DNA of 61,941 bases from Candidatus Omnitrophota bacterium. Lineage in GTDB: Bacteria; Omnitrophota; Gorgyraeia; Pluralincolimonadales; Pluralincolimonadaceae. This document shows, piece by piece, positions 7,669 through 16,205 of the stretch (position 1 is the first letter of the stretch; every line of letters starts with the position of its first letter). The stretch is from NCBI GenBank assembly GCA_030695925.1, contig JAUYOH010000074.1, positions 1 to 61,941 of the forward strand, read 5' to 3'. A program made the translations under genes and the position numbers. Under the pieces are notes generated by a model. That model was not told the origin of the DNA. It worked only from the letters and a program-made list of their open reading frames with translations, and searched no databases.

Positions 7669-8376
7669 TTACTCCGACGGCGCAGGAGCGGATTTGACTT
7701 CTAATTTTACGGCTCCCGTCGAAAAAGATATACTGGAAGGCTTGTGGGGATCCCCTTTCACCGAGAGTTTGACCGAATGCCAGCCCTGCGTATCCTCATC
7801 CGCAAGTAACTGGTTCTTTTTGCCTTCCTGCGCCCCCAAAACTTGTTTATTTATCTTGAACTCTATATCATAATCTACCTTTTTGTCCTTAAAGCGGGTA
7901 AATTCCCCTAATATCTTAAAATCGGGGCCGACGGCATTCAGGCCATGAACCTCAAAAGAGCCCTTCTTCATCATTATTATCGCGCTTATGTTATCAAACC
8001 TATAAATATCCTGTGCAGGCACTCCAAGCGGTTTTAGAAGACCGTTCAAGGAATTGCATAGGCCGGAACTAATCCCGACATTCTTGAGTTCACAGTTCAA
8101 GACTGCGTTGGCTTTAATGATCTTTGAGGTATCTAGCTGAAAATACGCCCGTTGGGCCGTAAGTGCCGTGCCGTTTTTATCCAAAGCCTTTACATCCGAG
8201 ACCATCAATTGCGCCGGAAATTCAAAGCGTGCCTTCCCGAAGGCTATGGTCATATCAAGAGTCTTCTCCATGCGGGAAGTGATAAAGTCTTTAAGCAGAT
8301 ACGAGGTCAGCGGCGAATAAAGAACGGTTATGACTATCGCGATAAAAAGAACTATGTAAATCGAGCGGCTTCTCAT
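7669..8376 (-). CDS. AsmA/GspN-like periplasmic protein with N-terminal anchor
   Basis: 235 residues. An N-terminal hydrophobic helix (residues about 5-24) is followed by a beta-rich domain with repeats of the kind seen in AsmA, DUF748 and GspN proteins (LTAQRAYFQLDTSKIIKANA, FEVHGLNAVGPDFKILGEF). Such proteins sit on the periplasmic side of the inner membrane and relate to outer-membrane or secretion assembly. The assignment is by overall pattern, not a diagnostic motif. It overlaps dgt by 4 nt. Confidence 0.45.
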   Translation of the reverse strand: MRSRSIYIVLFIAIVITVLYSPLTSYLLKDFITSRMEKTLDMTIAFGKARFEFPAQLMVSDVKALDKNGTALTAQRAYFQLDTSKIIKANAVLNCELKNVGISSGLCNSLNGLLKPLGVPAQDIYRFDNISAIIMMKKGSFEVHGLNAVGPDFKILGEFTRFKDKKVDYDIEFKINKQVLGAQEGKKNQLLADEDTQGWHSVKLSVKGDPHKPSSISFSTGAVKLEVKSAPAPSE

Positions 8377-9530
8377 CGCATCCTTTCGTATGGGTTAAAT
8401 AACTTTATATACTCGTCTAAGGCGTATCTATCCGTCATCCCCGCTATATAATCACAGACAACACGATGGGGACCTTCCGCGCCTAGGCGGCCCTTGCTGG
8501 TAGGAGGCAGCTGCTCGGGGTTTGAGAGGTATACGTTAAAAAGTTCACGTATAAACCTGCGGGATTTATCAGCCATCCTCACCACCTTATGATGCATATA
8601 CAGGTTATCAAAGAGGAATTTCTTGAGCGCTTTTCTCTCCTCAAGCAATTTTTGCGAGAAGAGGATGATTCTCTGCGATACCTCTCTGGCGTCCTCCGAT
8701 GTCTTTATCTTAAACTCTCCTATCCTCTTCTCGGATTCCGTGATAAGGTCCGTTACTTCTGTATTTATAAGGGCTCTTATGATCTGGTATTTCCTTATCT
8801 GGCCTTTCAGGCCGGGATATCTGGTGTTTATCTTATCGTGTATATCCCTCCACAACGGTATCTCGCGCAATTCCTCTTCCTTGATAAGTCCGGATGTCAG
8901 ACCGTCGTCCAGGTCATGGTTGTCATAGGCGATCTCGTCGGAAAGATCGACGATTTGAGCCTCCAGCGTCGGAGATTTATCGGGCTCTAACTCTACCAGT
9001 TTGCTGGAGTGGTCATAGGGAGTGGAATGTTTATTAATCCCTTCCCTGACCTCCCAGCTTAGATTTAACCCCCTGAAATCGGGGTATCTTTCTTCAAGCA
9101 GGTCTACCACTCTCAAGCCCTGCAGGTTATGATCGAAACCGCCGTGGTCTTTCATCAATACATGAAGCTCTTCTTCGCCCGAATGGCCGAATGGCGGATG
9201 GCCGATGTCGTGCGCTAATGCCACGGCTTCCGCTAAGTCCCCGTTTAAACCGAGGCCGCGCGCGATCGAAACGGCGATCTGCACGACCTCGAGGGTATGG
9301 GTAAGGCGCGTGCGGTAGTAATCGCCTTCATGATTCACAAATACCTGAGTCTTGTATTCCAGCCGGCGGAATGCCGTTGAATGGATGATCCTGTCCCTGT
9401 CGCGTTGATAACAGGTCCTGTAAGGATGTTCCTCTTCTTTATAGACCCTGCCCTTTGTGTGCCTCGCTTTCATCGCATACGGCGCGAGGATCTTTATCTC
9501 TATTTCTTCTATTTCCCGGCGCGTGAACAT
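8373..9530 (-). CDS. dgt: Deoxyguanosinetriphosphate triphosphohydrolase-like HD protein
   Basis: 385 residues. Cleaves dGTP or related dNTPs to deoxynucleoside and triphosphate, controlling dNTP pools. Signatures include HPYRTCYQRDRDRIIHSTAF near 36-55, RTRLTHTLEV near 73-82 with the first HD-domain His, and the paired metal ligands in ALAHDIGHPPFGHSGEE near 105-121. The N-terminus aligns with the usual family start, so the 22-nt overlap with the upstream HIT gene is accepted. Confidence 0.9.
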   Translation of the reverse strand: MFTRREIEEIEIKILAPYAMKARHTKGRVYKEEEHPYRTCYQRDRDRIIHSTAFRRLEYKTQVFVNHEGDYYRTRLTHTLEVVQIAVSIARGLGLNGDLAEAVALAHDIGHPPFGHSGEEELHVLMKDHGGFDHNLQGLRVVDLLEERYPDFRGLNLSWEVREGINKHSTPYDHSSKLVELEPDKSPTLEAQIVDLSDEIAYDNHDLDDGLTSGLIKEEELREIPLWRDIHDKINTRYPGLKGQIRKYQIIRALINTEVTDLITESEKRIGEFKIKTSEDAREVSQRIILFSQKLLEERKALKKFLFDNLYMHHKVVRMADKSRRFIRELFNVYLSNPEQLPPTSKGRLGAEGPHRVVCDYIAGMTDRYALDEYIKLFNPYERMR

Positions 9531-9997
9531 TTTTTCAATCTGCCGTAGAGGGCATCCAGTGACTCAGAAATCACTTTGGTAGAGGTAAAGACGGGCATAA
9601 AATTCGAATCTCCTATCCAGCGCGGCACCAGATGGATATGCACGTGGTCTTTTAGTCCGGCGCCGGCAGCCCTGCCGATGTTTGCCCCTATATTATACCC
9701 GTCGGGATGCATCGTCTTCGAGAGAAGTTCCTGCGAACTCTTCAAGAGATGCATAAGATCAAGGATCTCTTCATCGTTTAATTTGGCTATATCATTGACA
9801 TGCCGATAAGGGACGATCATCATATGGCCGTTATTATAGGGATAGATATTAAGGATAGAGAACGAATGCCGGCTGCGACATACTATATGATTCGTTCTGT
9901 CTTTTTTAGATTTGGGTTTGGAGCAAAATATACATCCTTTTATAGAGCCCACCTTGGTTATATATTTGGACCTCCAAGGCGCCCAGAGCTTATCCAT
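9509..9997 (-). CDS. HIT-family nucleotide hydrolase/phosphorylase
   Basis: 162 residues from the ATG at 9997 (TGATG overlap with the upstream gene; a TTG one codon earlier is less likely). The histidine triad HVHIHLVPRW is near 120-129. The N-terminal block DKLWAPWRSKYI and GCIFC match the subgroup related to diadenosine polyphosphate phosphorylases. The CIFC pair suggests a zinc site. The substrate is probably a dinucleoside polyphosphate or AMP conjugate. Confidence 0.85.
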   Translation of the reverse strand: MDKLWAPWRSKYITKVGSIKGCIFCSKPKSKKDRTNHIVCRSRHSFSILNIYPYNNGHMMIVPYRHVNDIAKLNDEEILDLMHLLKSSQELLSKTMHPDGYNIGANIGRAAGAGLKDHVHIHLVPRWIGDSNFMPVFTSTKVISESLDALYGRLKKCSRAGK

Positions 9998-10494
9998 CAA
10001 ACGTTCTCCTGTAATTTTATGATCTTTCCCGTTATCTTATCGGTTATCTCTAAAATGCCATAAGAATTATAGGGCGTAAATATCTTGTCTGATGCGCTGC
10101 CGGGATTAAAGAATAATATCCCTTTTATTGTCTCATTTATCGGGTGATGGGAATGTCCGAATACGATACAGTCAACCTTTTCTCCTTTGAATTCCGCAAG
10201 TATCCGTTCCGCCAATCCTTCAGGCGGGCCCCATCCGTGGATCAGGCCGATCCGAAAATTTCCCGCTTCGATTATTTCTTTCGGTTTCAGAACGGCCGTG
10301 ATCTCCTTAGAATCCATATTACCGGAAACGGCGACAGTCTTTTTAAATTTTCTTAATTTTTCGAGGAATTTTATTTCGACCAGATCGCCCGCATGCAATA
10401 TCAAATCGACCTCTTTAAAACCGTCGTATACGGCCTTGGGGATATCTCTGGCCATCCTCGGTATGTGCGTATCGGATATTACGCCTATCTTCAT
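9997..10494 (-). CDS. YfcE/MJ0936-type metallophosphoesterase
   Basis: 165 residues. All metallophosphoesterase motifs are present: DTHIPR near 8-13, HAGD near 35-38, SGNMD near 58-62, HGWG near 84-87 and GHSHHP near 116-121. It is a small cytoplasmic phosphodiesterase; members act on 2',3'-cyclic nucleotides or bis-pNPP in vitro. It follows the AAA ATPase gene after 3 nt. Confidence 0.9.
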   Translation of the reverse strand: MKIGVISDTHIPRMARDIPKAVYDGFKEVDLILHAGDLVEIKFLEKLRKFKKTVAVSGNMDSKEITAVLKPKEIIEAGNFRIGLIHGWGPPEGLAERILAEFKGEKVDCIVFGHSHHPINETIKGILFFNPGSASDKIFTPYNSYGILEITDKITGKIIKLQENV

Positions 10495-10497
10495 CTT

Positions 10498-12183
10498 TTA
10501 AGCTGTCTCCACACCGCCTATGTCGTCGGCCGCCGTTTCCTGCGATACCGCCTTGCTTACATCAAACAAGACCATCCTTTGCTTTCCGGCGATATCTACT
10601 AATTCATTTAGCTCCTTCAGGGCCCAGATCCACGTCTTTGCTTCTTTCGCTATCAGTTTGGTATTCGCATCCATCTCGGACGGCGAGATCATAATCCTCC
10701 GCTTGACATCTTTCTTCTGCTGTTTACAATAACTCAGAAAATCCGTTATATCGCTCTCCCTCAGGGCAGTAAGTCCTATTAAAAAAGCCCAAAGGCACTC
10801 GGTATTGGATAAAAACAGGTATGATACGCCGCCTGTCTCCGTATGATGCACATCTGCCGTATTAAAACCGGGAAATCTGAAACTTCTTTTATCTATCTCG
10901 ACAAGTTCTCCGTCAAAAGAAATAAAAAGTTCGGATATCCGTTGAATATAATCCTGCTTGGACGCCTCGGCATATTTATTCAGGTATTCCTTTATCTCCA
11001 GATTGAATTTTGATATCTTCGGTTCATAACCGACATCCAGCAGATATTCTTTATTCTGATGCACGTTCCTCAACCAGAACTCAAAGACTTTGTCGCGGAT
11101 TAAATAGAATACGCCATGTTTTACCACCCAGCCGAAATCGATAAGTCTGCCTAAGAGCGGATTTAATTCGGGCGCTTTCAGACGCGATGCCGTCGATATA
11201 GATTGGGCCTTTTTGTTGCCGTTTGCGACGGCAAGAAGGATTGGAACATACCGCTCGTCTACTTTTTCCAGCTCCGAGACCACATTAGCGAAATGCTGAT
11301 TTAGGATTCCCTTGGAATCGAAGAGGATCTCGGCGAACGTCTTTGTTATGGCGTCTATCTGATTATCCCTTGAGGCAGCGCTTAGATTATCATCGAGGTT
11401 AAGGAGGATGCTGTCCAGATAAAAAGGATGGCCGCCGGTAAAGGCGACCAAAAAGTTGATGAATTGCTTCGGCAAAGTATTCGTGCAAACCCTGAAATTA
11501 ATGAAATCGACCGCGCTCGAGGCATCGAATGTCTCCAGTTCACATGTCTCAAAATTGCCAAACAACAACGATAGTTTCTCTGAAAGTATCTCCCTGGCTT
11601 GGTTTATCTGGGAAGATGTCACTATATACATCGTGTCCTTCTGAAGCATTATATACTTGCCCAGTACCGCGAATGCGTTATCGATGCCAAAATCCCCTAT
11701 CCGGTGAAATTCATCGATTATGACTATGGGGCGCAGGGATGTCTCGGCATGGGCCATCGCCGGCAGCTCAAACATAGCGGAATACGCTTGAGATATCTTG
11801 CCGCCCTTTATCAGCGCCTCTATCGCTTTTATCGCCCTTGCGGTCTTTGGCATCCTCTCGGAGGCAATCGGCATCAATTCCTTGGCATCCTCTATCTTAT
11901 ATTCGATATTAGTCAGATATTTGAAGAGAAGCGTTGAGATAAATTTTTCCGCAAAATTGGGGAAGCCATGGGGTTTTACTTCGATATAGACCGGGATGAC
12001 ATCCTTAAAAGACAGGCTATCCATGAAGCGGTAGATTACGGATGTCTTTCCGTAATAAGACGGCCCGATGATGGCGATGTTCTGGCGATAACCATATCGC
12101 AAACCATCGACGCGTTTTTTCAGCAACTCAAGCAGCTCGCCTCTGCCGAAAAAATTATTTCCTCTCGCGGGATCTAATAACAT
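10498..12183 (-). CDS. AAA/STAND-type ATPase of the archaeal ATPase_2 kind
   Basis: 561 residues. The N-terminal P-loop domain has Walker A GPSYYGKTS near 39-47, Walker B RPIVIIDEFHR near 152-162 and a TSSQ sensor segment near 190-193. A winged-helix-like region follows (LNPLLGRLIDFGWVVKHGVFY, DKVFEFWLRNV), typical of Pfam ATPase_2 proteins that carry a DUF234-type or nuclease-like C-terminus. The last 160 residues are unrecognised and end in a helix-rich segment. The role is unknown. It is preceded by a cell-wall lipoprotein and followed by a phosphoesterase. Confidence 0.65.
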   Translation of the reverse strand: MLLDPARGNNFFGRGELLELLKKRVDGLRYGYRQNIAIIGPSYYGKTSVIYRFMDSLSFKDVIPVYIEVKPHGFPNFAEKFISTLLFKYLTNIEYKIEDAKELMPIASERMPKTARAIKAIEALIKGGKISQAYSAMFELPAMAHAETSLRPIVIIDEFHRIGDFGIDNAFAVLGKYIMLQKDTMYIVTSSQINQAREILSEKLSLLFGNFETCELETFDASSAVDFINFRVCTNTLPKQFINFLVAFTGGHPFYLDSILLNLDDNLSAASRDNQIDAITKTFAEILFDSKGILNQHFANVVSELEKVDERYVPILLAVANGNKKAQSISTASRLKAPELNPLLGRLIDFGWVVKHGVFYLIRDKVFEFWLRNVHQNKEYLLDVGYEPKISKFNLEIKEYLNKYAEASKQDYIQRISELFISFDGELVEIDKRSFRFPGFNTADVHHTETGGVSYLFLSNTECLWAFLIGLTALRESDITDFLSYCKQQKKDVKRRIMISPSEMDANTKLIAKEAKTWIWALKELNELVDIAGKQRMVLFDVSKAVSQETAADDIGGVETA

Positions 12184-12196
12184 TATAGATAAAACC

Positions 12197-12880
12197 TTAC
12201 GGCAAATAATGAAACGGATTATGGGGCTTGTGCCCCTTCCTGATCTCGAAATGTAAATACGGCGTCTGGTTCCTGCCCGTCGAACCCACCTTAGCGATGG
12301 CGTCAGACTGCGCTACTCTTTCGCCTATCTTGACAAGGATCTCCGAGTTATGCGCGTAAACTGTCTGATAGCCGTCTCCGTGGTCCAGTATGACGGTCTT
12401 GCCATAGCCTCTCAGTTTATCCTCGGAAAATATCACTCTGCCGCTTCTTGCGGCGACGACCGGTACTCCGGCGCTCGCTTGGATATCAATGCCTTTATTG
12501 GGAGTGATCCCCTGACGTTCTCCGAACGATGATATCACCCTGCCCTTGAGGGGCCAGATAAAATCTTCTTTAGAATGAACAGCCGTCCCGGGAACTTTGC
12601 TTTCTGCCGGCCTGCTCGCCGACGGAATAAAGATCATTTGACCGACCTCGATGCGCTCTGCATCACTAAGGCCATTTGAGGAAATTACCTTTTCCAGTTC
12701 GACGCCGTAATTCTTTGAGATCCGCCACAGCGTCTCGCCTTTAACGACCTTATGATATATGCCCTGTTCCCTCTTGACGGTCGGCGTAACTTCTCTCGGA
12801 GGCGAGACGACAGGCGCTCTTGCGCAACCTCCCAATATAAAGATAAAAATCGCTGCGCTGACTATTCTCAAATAAAACAT
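12197..12880 (-). CDS. LysM and M23-peptidase lipoprotein (NlpD/EnvC-like)
   Basis: 227 residues. A lipoprotein signal ends in LGGC near residues 16-19. A LysM domain (YHKVVKGETLWRISKNYGVE) spans about 42-88, followed by an M23 lysostaphin-type domain (GRVISSFGERQGITPNKGID) with HGDGYQTVYAHNS and LHFEIRKG. NlpD-type members activate amidases at the septum; degenerate ones lack metal ligands. Here the HxH analogue is YAHNS and LHFE, while the first His appears replaced (PNKGID instead of HxGxD), so it is probably a non-catalytic regulator. It starts 27 nt after tRNA-Gly. Confidence 0.8.
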   Translation of the reverse strand: MFYLRIVSAAIFIFILGGCARAPVVSPPREVTPTVKREQGIYHKVVKGETLWRISKNYGVELEKVISSNGLSDAERIEVGQMIFIPSASRPAESKVPGTAVHSKEDFIWPLKGRVISSFGERQGITPNKGIDIQASAGVPVVAARSGRVIFSEDKLRGYGKTVILDHGDGYQTVYAHNSEILVKIGERVAQSDAIAKVGSTGRNQTPYLHFEIRKGHKPHNPFHYLP

Positions 12881-12906
12881 ATAAAGGCCGCTAGGTTTTT
12901 ATTCAA

Positions 12907-12982
12907 TGGAGCGGGTGATGGGACTCGAACCCACGATATTCAGCTTGGGAAGCTGACGTTCTACCAACTGAACTACACCCGC
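12907..12982 (-). tRNA. tRNA-Gly (anticodon CCC)
   Basis: 76 nt. The acceptor arm GCGGGTG pairs with CACCCGC, the D-arm holds GTTCAGTTGGTAGAAC, the anticodon loop is TTCCCAA (anticodon CCC, reading GGG), and the T-arm has GTGGG-TTCGAGT-CCCAT. Discriminator U and a genome-encoded CCA end the gene at 12907. It lies 8 nt after the PfkB-kinase stop and 26 nt before the M23 gene start, so it is probably processed from a longer transcript. Confidence 0.95.
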
Positions 12983-12990
12983 CTGCGCTT

Positions 12991-13890
12991 CTAACACTTT
13001 ATCAGCTTCTTGAACTTCTTATATCTCTCCGTTATATCTCTCGGCTTCAATCGCAGGAGGCGCTTTATGCTGAAATCCTCAACAACATAGGACGCTAAAA
13101 TTGTACCGTAAGCGCACGCTTTGCGCAAGGCTAATTCATTCAATCTGTTTGTCCTGCTTAAGTATCCCATAAACCCTCCGGCAAAGGTATCGCCCGCGCC
13201 AGTCGGGTCAAAAGGGTCCTCCAGGATATACGCCGGATAAGAAAACATAAAATTACGGGAGGCGCAAAGAACACCGTGTTCGCCTCTTTTTATTATAGCA
13301 ATTTTAGGGCCGCAAGAAAATATATATCTGGCGGCCTTAAGGAGATTGTGCTCTCCGGAGAACTCGCGCACCTCGGTATCGTTAGCGAAAAATATATGGA
13401 CGTCCTTAATCAACCTTTTTAATTGCCTGTGTTTATTCTCGATCCAATAATTCATGGAATCGCAGGCGACAAGCTTGGGTCGCTCCACCTGTCTTAAGAC
13501 ATCCTTTTGCAAATCCGGGTCTATGTTCGCCAAGAATACGCTCCTGGAATCGCGATAGTCAATCGGGATGACGGGTTTAAAATCCGCGAAGACATTCAAG
13601 TGAGTATAAATGGTATGTGCGACGTTCAGATCGTAGCCGTAATCACCCTTCCATCGGAATGTCTTTCCGTCATTGATGGTCAGGCCTTTCAGGTCTATCC
13701 CCCTGTCCCTAAGTATAGCGATATGGGACTTGGGAAAATCCGAACCGACGGCGCCGACCAACCGGACCGGACTAAAAAAACTTGCGGCATATGAAAAAAA
13801 TACCGCGGAACCACCGAGTGCCTCCTCCACCTTGCCGAAAGGGGTCTTTACGGAATCCAATGCTATCGAGCCCACGACTAGTAATGACAT
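12991..13890 (-). CDS. PfkB-family carbohydrate/nucleoside kinase
   Basis: 299 residues. Ribokinase-fold kinase with the N-terminal GGSAVFFSYAA substrate-lid segment near 27-37 and the C-terminal ATP/anion-hole signature DPTGAGDTFAGGF near 226-238, containing the catalytic Asp. The substrate could be a sugar, adenosine or an activated intermediate. It lies downstream of thiC, but lacks features of the HMP kinase ThiD, so it is not assumed to belong to thiamine synthesis. Confidence 0.8.
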   Translation of the reverse strand: MSLLVVGSIALDSVKTPFGKVEEALGGSAVFFSYAASFFSPVRLVGAVGSDFPKSHIAILRDRGIDLKGLTINDGKTFRWKGDYGYDLNVAHTIYTHLNVFADFKPVIPIDYRDSRSVFLANIDPDLQKDVLRQVERPKLVACDSMNYWIENKHRQLKRLIKDVHIFFANDTEVREFSGEHNLLKAARYIFSCGPKIAIIKRGEHGVLCASRNFMFSYPAYILEDPFDPTGAGDTFAGGFMGYLSRTNRLNELALRKACAYGTILASYVVEDFSIKRLLRLKPRDITERYKKFKKLIKC

Positions 13891-13893
13891 TTT

Positions 13894-15174
13894 TTATCTC
13901 AAGTATTTATCCGATATCTTCATTGAACAATACTGGCCGCACATCGTACAGACATCCTTAGAAGCCGGCCTGGAACGCTTGCGATATTCCCGCGCGACGG
14001 CGGGATCAATGGCGAGTTTAAACTGCCGCGGCCAGTCTCTCTTCTTGCGCGCCATGGACATGGATATGTCCCAATCTAACGCCCCTTTTACATTTTTGGC
14101 TATATCCGCGGCGTGGGCAGCTATCCTCGCCGCTACGACACCAGTCTTGACGTCAGCAATCGAAGGAAGCCCTAAATGTTCCGACGGCGTCACATAACAT
14201 ATGAAATCGGCTCCGTAAGAAGCCGCCAGTGCCCCGCCGATAGCGGATGTGATGTGGTCATAACCGGGCGCGATATCGGTCACCAAGGGACCCAAAACAT
14301 AAAACGGCGCCCCTTGGCAAATCTCTTTCTCTAACAATATATTTGACTCTATCTGGTTTAAGGGGACATGGCCGGGGCCTTCGATCATTACCTGAACGCC
14401 GGCATCTCTGGCCCTCTTGGCGAGTTCACCCAAAATTATCAATTCTTGGACCTGCGCCCTGTCTGTCGCGTCCGCCAGGCAACCGGGCCTCATCCCGTCT
14501 CCGAGACTTAATGTAATGTCATATCTCCTCGCGATATCCAAGACCTTCTCAAATTCTTCGTAGAACGGGTTTTCGCTGCCGTTATGAGCCATCCATTCAA
14601 TCAATATCGCTCCGCCCCTGCTTACGACATCAACGACCCTGCCTTCCTTTTTAAGGCGCTCGACCGTCTCCATCGTGACACCGCAATGGATGGTAAAAAA
14701 ATCGACGCCCTCCTTAGCTTGTTCTTCTAAGACCGCGAACATCTCGTCCGCCCCGATAGATGGTATCTGCCTTTTTTCTTTCTCCGCCATTACGGCGACT
14801 TCGTAGATAGGCACGGTTCCCAAAGGAACGGGTGAGGCCTTGAGCATCGCCCTGCGTATCCTCTTTAAATCCCCGCCTGTCGAGAGATCCATTATTGTAT
14901 CCGCGCCGTATTCTACCGCCACCTTTAATTTCTTAAGTTCGGCGTTTAGATTCGATAGATCCGCGGAAGTCCCTATATTCGCGTTTACCTTCGTCCTTAA
15001 CCCTTGGCCGATACCGCAAAGTTTGGATTTCTTCCTAATGCGATTGGATGGGATGACGATCCTGCCTGCAGCCACTTCCTTAAGCAGCCTCTTGGGGTCC
15101 ATACCTTCGGAGCGGGCCACAGCCCTCATCTCAGGTGTCAATCTATCTCTCTTGGCATATTCTAACTGAGTCAT
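13894..15174 (-). CDS. thiC: Phosphomethylpyrimidine synthase
   Basis: 426 residues. A radical-SAM enzyme that rearranges aminoimidazole ribotide into HMP-phosphate, the thiamine pyrimidine. The C-terminal cluster motif CTMCGQYC (C-x2-C-x3-C) is of the short ThiC type. Conserved core segments include ADTIMDLSTGGD, MEGPGHVP-like IEGPGHVPLNQ, and GPLVTDIAPGYDHITSAIGG. It lacks the long N-terminal domain of proteobacterial ThiC. It overlaps thiE by 4 nt. No TPP riboswitch was seen upstream. Confidence 0.95.
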   Translation of the reverse strand: MTQLEYAKRDRLTPEMRAVARSEGMDPKRLLKEVAAGRIVIPSNRIRKKSKLCGIGQGLRTKVNANIGTSADLSNLNAELKKLKVAVEYGADTIMDLSTGGDLKRIRRAMLKASPVPLGTVPIYEVAVMAEKEKRQIPSIGADEMFAVLEEQAKEGVDFFTIHCGVTMETVERLKKEGRVVDVVSRGGAILIEWMAHNGSENPFYEEFEKVLDIARRYDITLSLGDGMRPGCLADATDRAQVQELIILGELAKRARDAGVQVMIEGPGHVPLNQIESNILLEKEICQGAPFYVLGPLVTDIAPGYDHITSAIGGALAASYGADFICYVTPSEHLGLPSIADVKTGVVAARIAAHAADIAKNVKGALDWDISMSMARKKRDWPRQFKLAIDPAVAREYRKRSRPASKDVCTMCGQYCSMKISDKYLR

Positions 15175-15791
15175 ATATTCTTAAGTCTTTCTTTTAATCT
15201 TTCGGCCGCGACTCTGACATCTTTAGCGCCACAGACCGCCCTTACGACCGCAACGCGCCTTGCCCCCGCCGCGATGACCTCATCGATATTCGATTCGCCT
15301 ATACCGCCGATTACGACGAACGGTATCTTAATCTTATCTCTTACTTCCCTAATCAAATCTATTCCGACGGCCCTATAATCCGGTTTTGTGGGGGTAGAAA
15401 AGATAGGCCCCACTCCTATATAATCCGCGCCTTTCTTCTCGGCATCAAGCGCCTGCGGAAGCGAATGGGTAGACAGGCCGATTAATTTTTCGCTTCCCAT
15501 CATCGAACGCGCGGCTTCGATTGGCAGATCGTCTTGACCCAAATGGACGCCGTCAGCATCAAGGGCTACCGCGATATCCACCCTGTCATTTATAATGAAG
15601 GGGATTTTCTTCTTATGGGTCAGGTCACGAATCACGCGGCCAACCTTCAAGATCTCAGAAGCAGATGTATCTTTGTCGCGTAACTGTATTATATCCGCGC
15701 CACCGCTTATTGCCTCTTGCGCGAGATACACCAGATCGCGCCCCCCGGAGGACTTCCTGTCAATAATCACGTAGAGCTTAAAATCTATCAA
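15171..15791 (-). CDS. thiE: Thiamine-phosphate synthase
   Basis: 206 residues. Joins HMP-PP and thiazole phosphate to give thiamine phosphate. TIM-barrel motifs are in order: IIQLRDKD near 35-42, FIINDRVDIA near 66-75, GVHLGQDDLP near 81-90, IGLSTHS near 104-110, YIGVGPIFSTPTK near 124-136, VIGGIGESN near 162-170. It is tightly linked to the ThiD2-like gene upstream (3 nt) and thiC downstream. Confidence 0.95.
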   Translation of the reverse strand: MIDFKLYVIIDRKSSGGRDLVYLAQEAISGGADIIQLRDKDTSASEILKVGRVIRDLTHKKKIPFIINDRVDIAVALDADGVHLGQDDLPIEAARSMMGSEKLIGLSTHSLPQALDAEKKGADYIGVGPIFSTPTKPDYRAVGIDLIREVRDKIKIPFVVIGGIGESNIDEVIAAGARRVAVVRAVCGAKDVRVAAERLKERLKNI

Positions 15792-15794
15792 GAC

Positions 15795-16205
15795 CTAAAA
15801 CCTCGCGGTCAATTTCTTCTCGGCTTCATAGGCCTTAAACCGGAGTCTCTTAAACCTGTCCGCTATCCTGCTATCGATGAGTTTCGAAAATTCTTCAAGG
15901 GCGCGCAGAGATTCTTTGACGCGCTCCATATTAGCCAAAGAGATCCCTTTCCAATCCTTCCTCCTCTGCTCCATTGGCTGCCTGCCTCTGCCCACATCCC
16001 TGCCCGAATCGCGCGCCGAGATGATATCCTGTAATCGCGCCGGATAAAATTTTATGCAATCCGTTATCTTGTGGCGCAGGCCCTTGAACTCTTCTGTAAG
16101 GCGTTTATCATCAAGGACGAATCTTGCTATCTCCTCGCAAACCCTTAACCCTTCCCGCGACCTGTTAAGATTTGCGTCGATTATCCTATATACCTTCTGC
16201 CTCAT
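15795..16205 (-). CDS. thiD2: Stand-alone ThiD2-like HMP-phosphate kinase
   Basis: 136 residues with the pattern RIIDANLNRSREGLRVCEE near 7-25, ARDSGRDVG near 64-72 and LANMERVKESLRALEEFSK near 89-107. This is the all-helical domain normally fused to the N-terminus of ThiE in some bacteria, reported in the literature (recalled) as the alternative HMP-P kinase ThiD2 (PF17792-like). Here it is a separate gene between rfaE2 and thiE. No conventional thiD is in the window, so it probably phosphorylates the product of ThiC for ThiE. Confidence 0.75.
   Translation of the reverse strand: MRQKVYRIIDANLNRSREGLRVCEEIARFVLDDKRLTEEFKGLRHKITDCIKFYPARLQDIISARDSGRDVGRGRQPMEQRRKDWKGISLANMERVKESLRALEEFSKLIDSRIADRFKRLRFKAYEAEKKLTARF

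Noticed and set aside
12752-12994. An 80-codon plus-strand frame containing GDGTRTHDIQLGKLTFYQLNYTR
   Set aside because: That peptide is the translation of the complement of the tRNA-Gly gene, a well-known spurious pattern. The rest overlaps the M23 gene.
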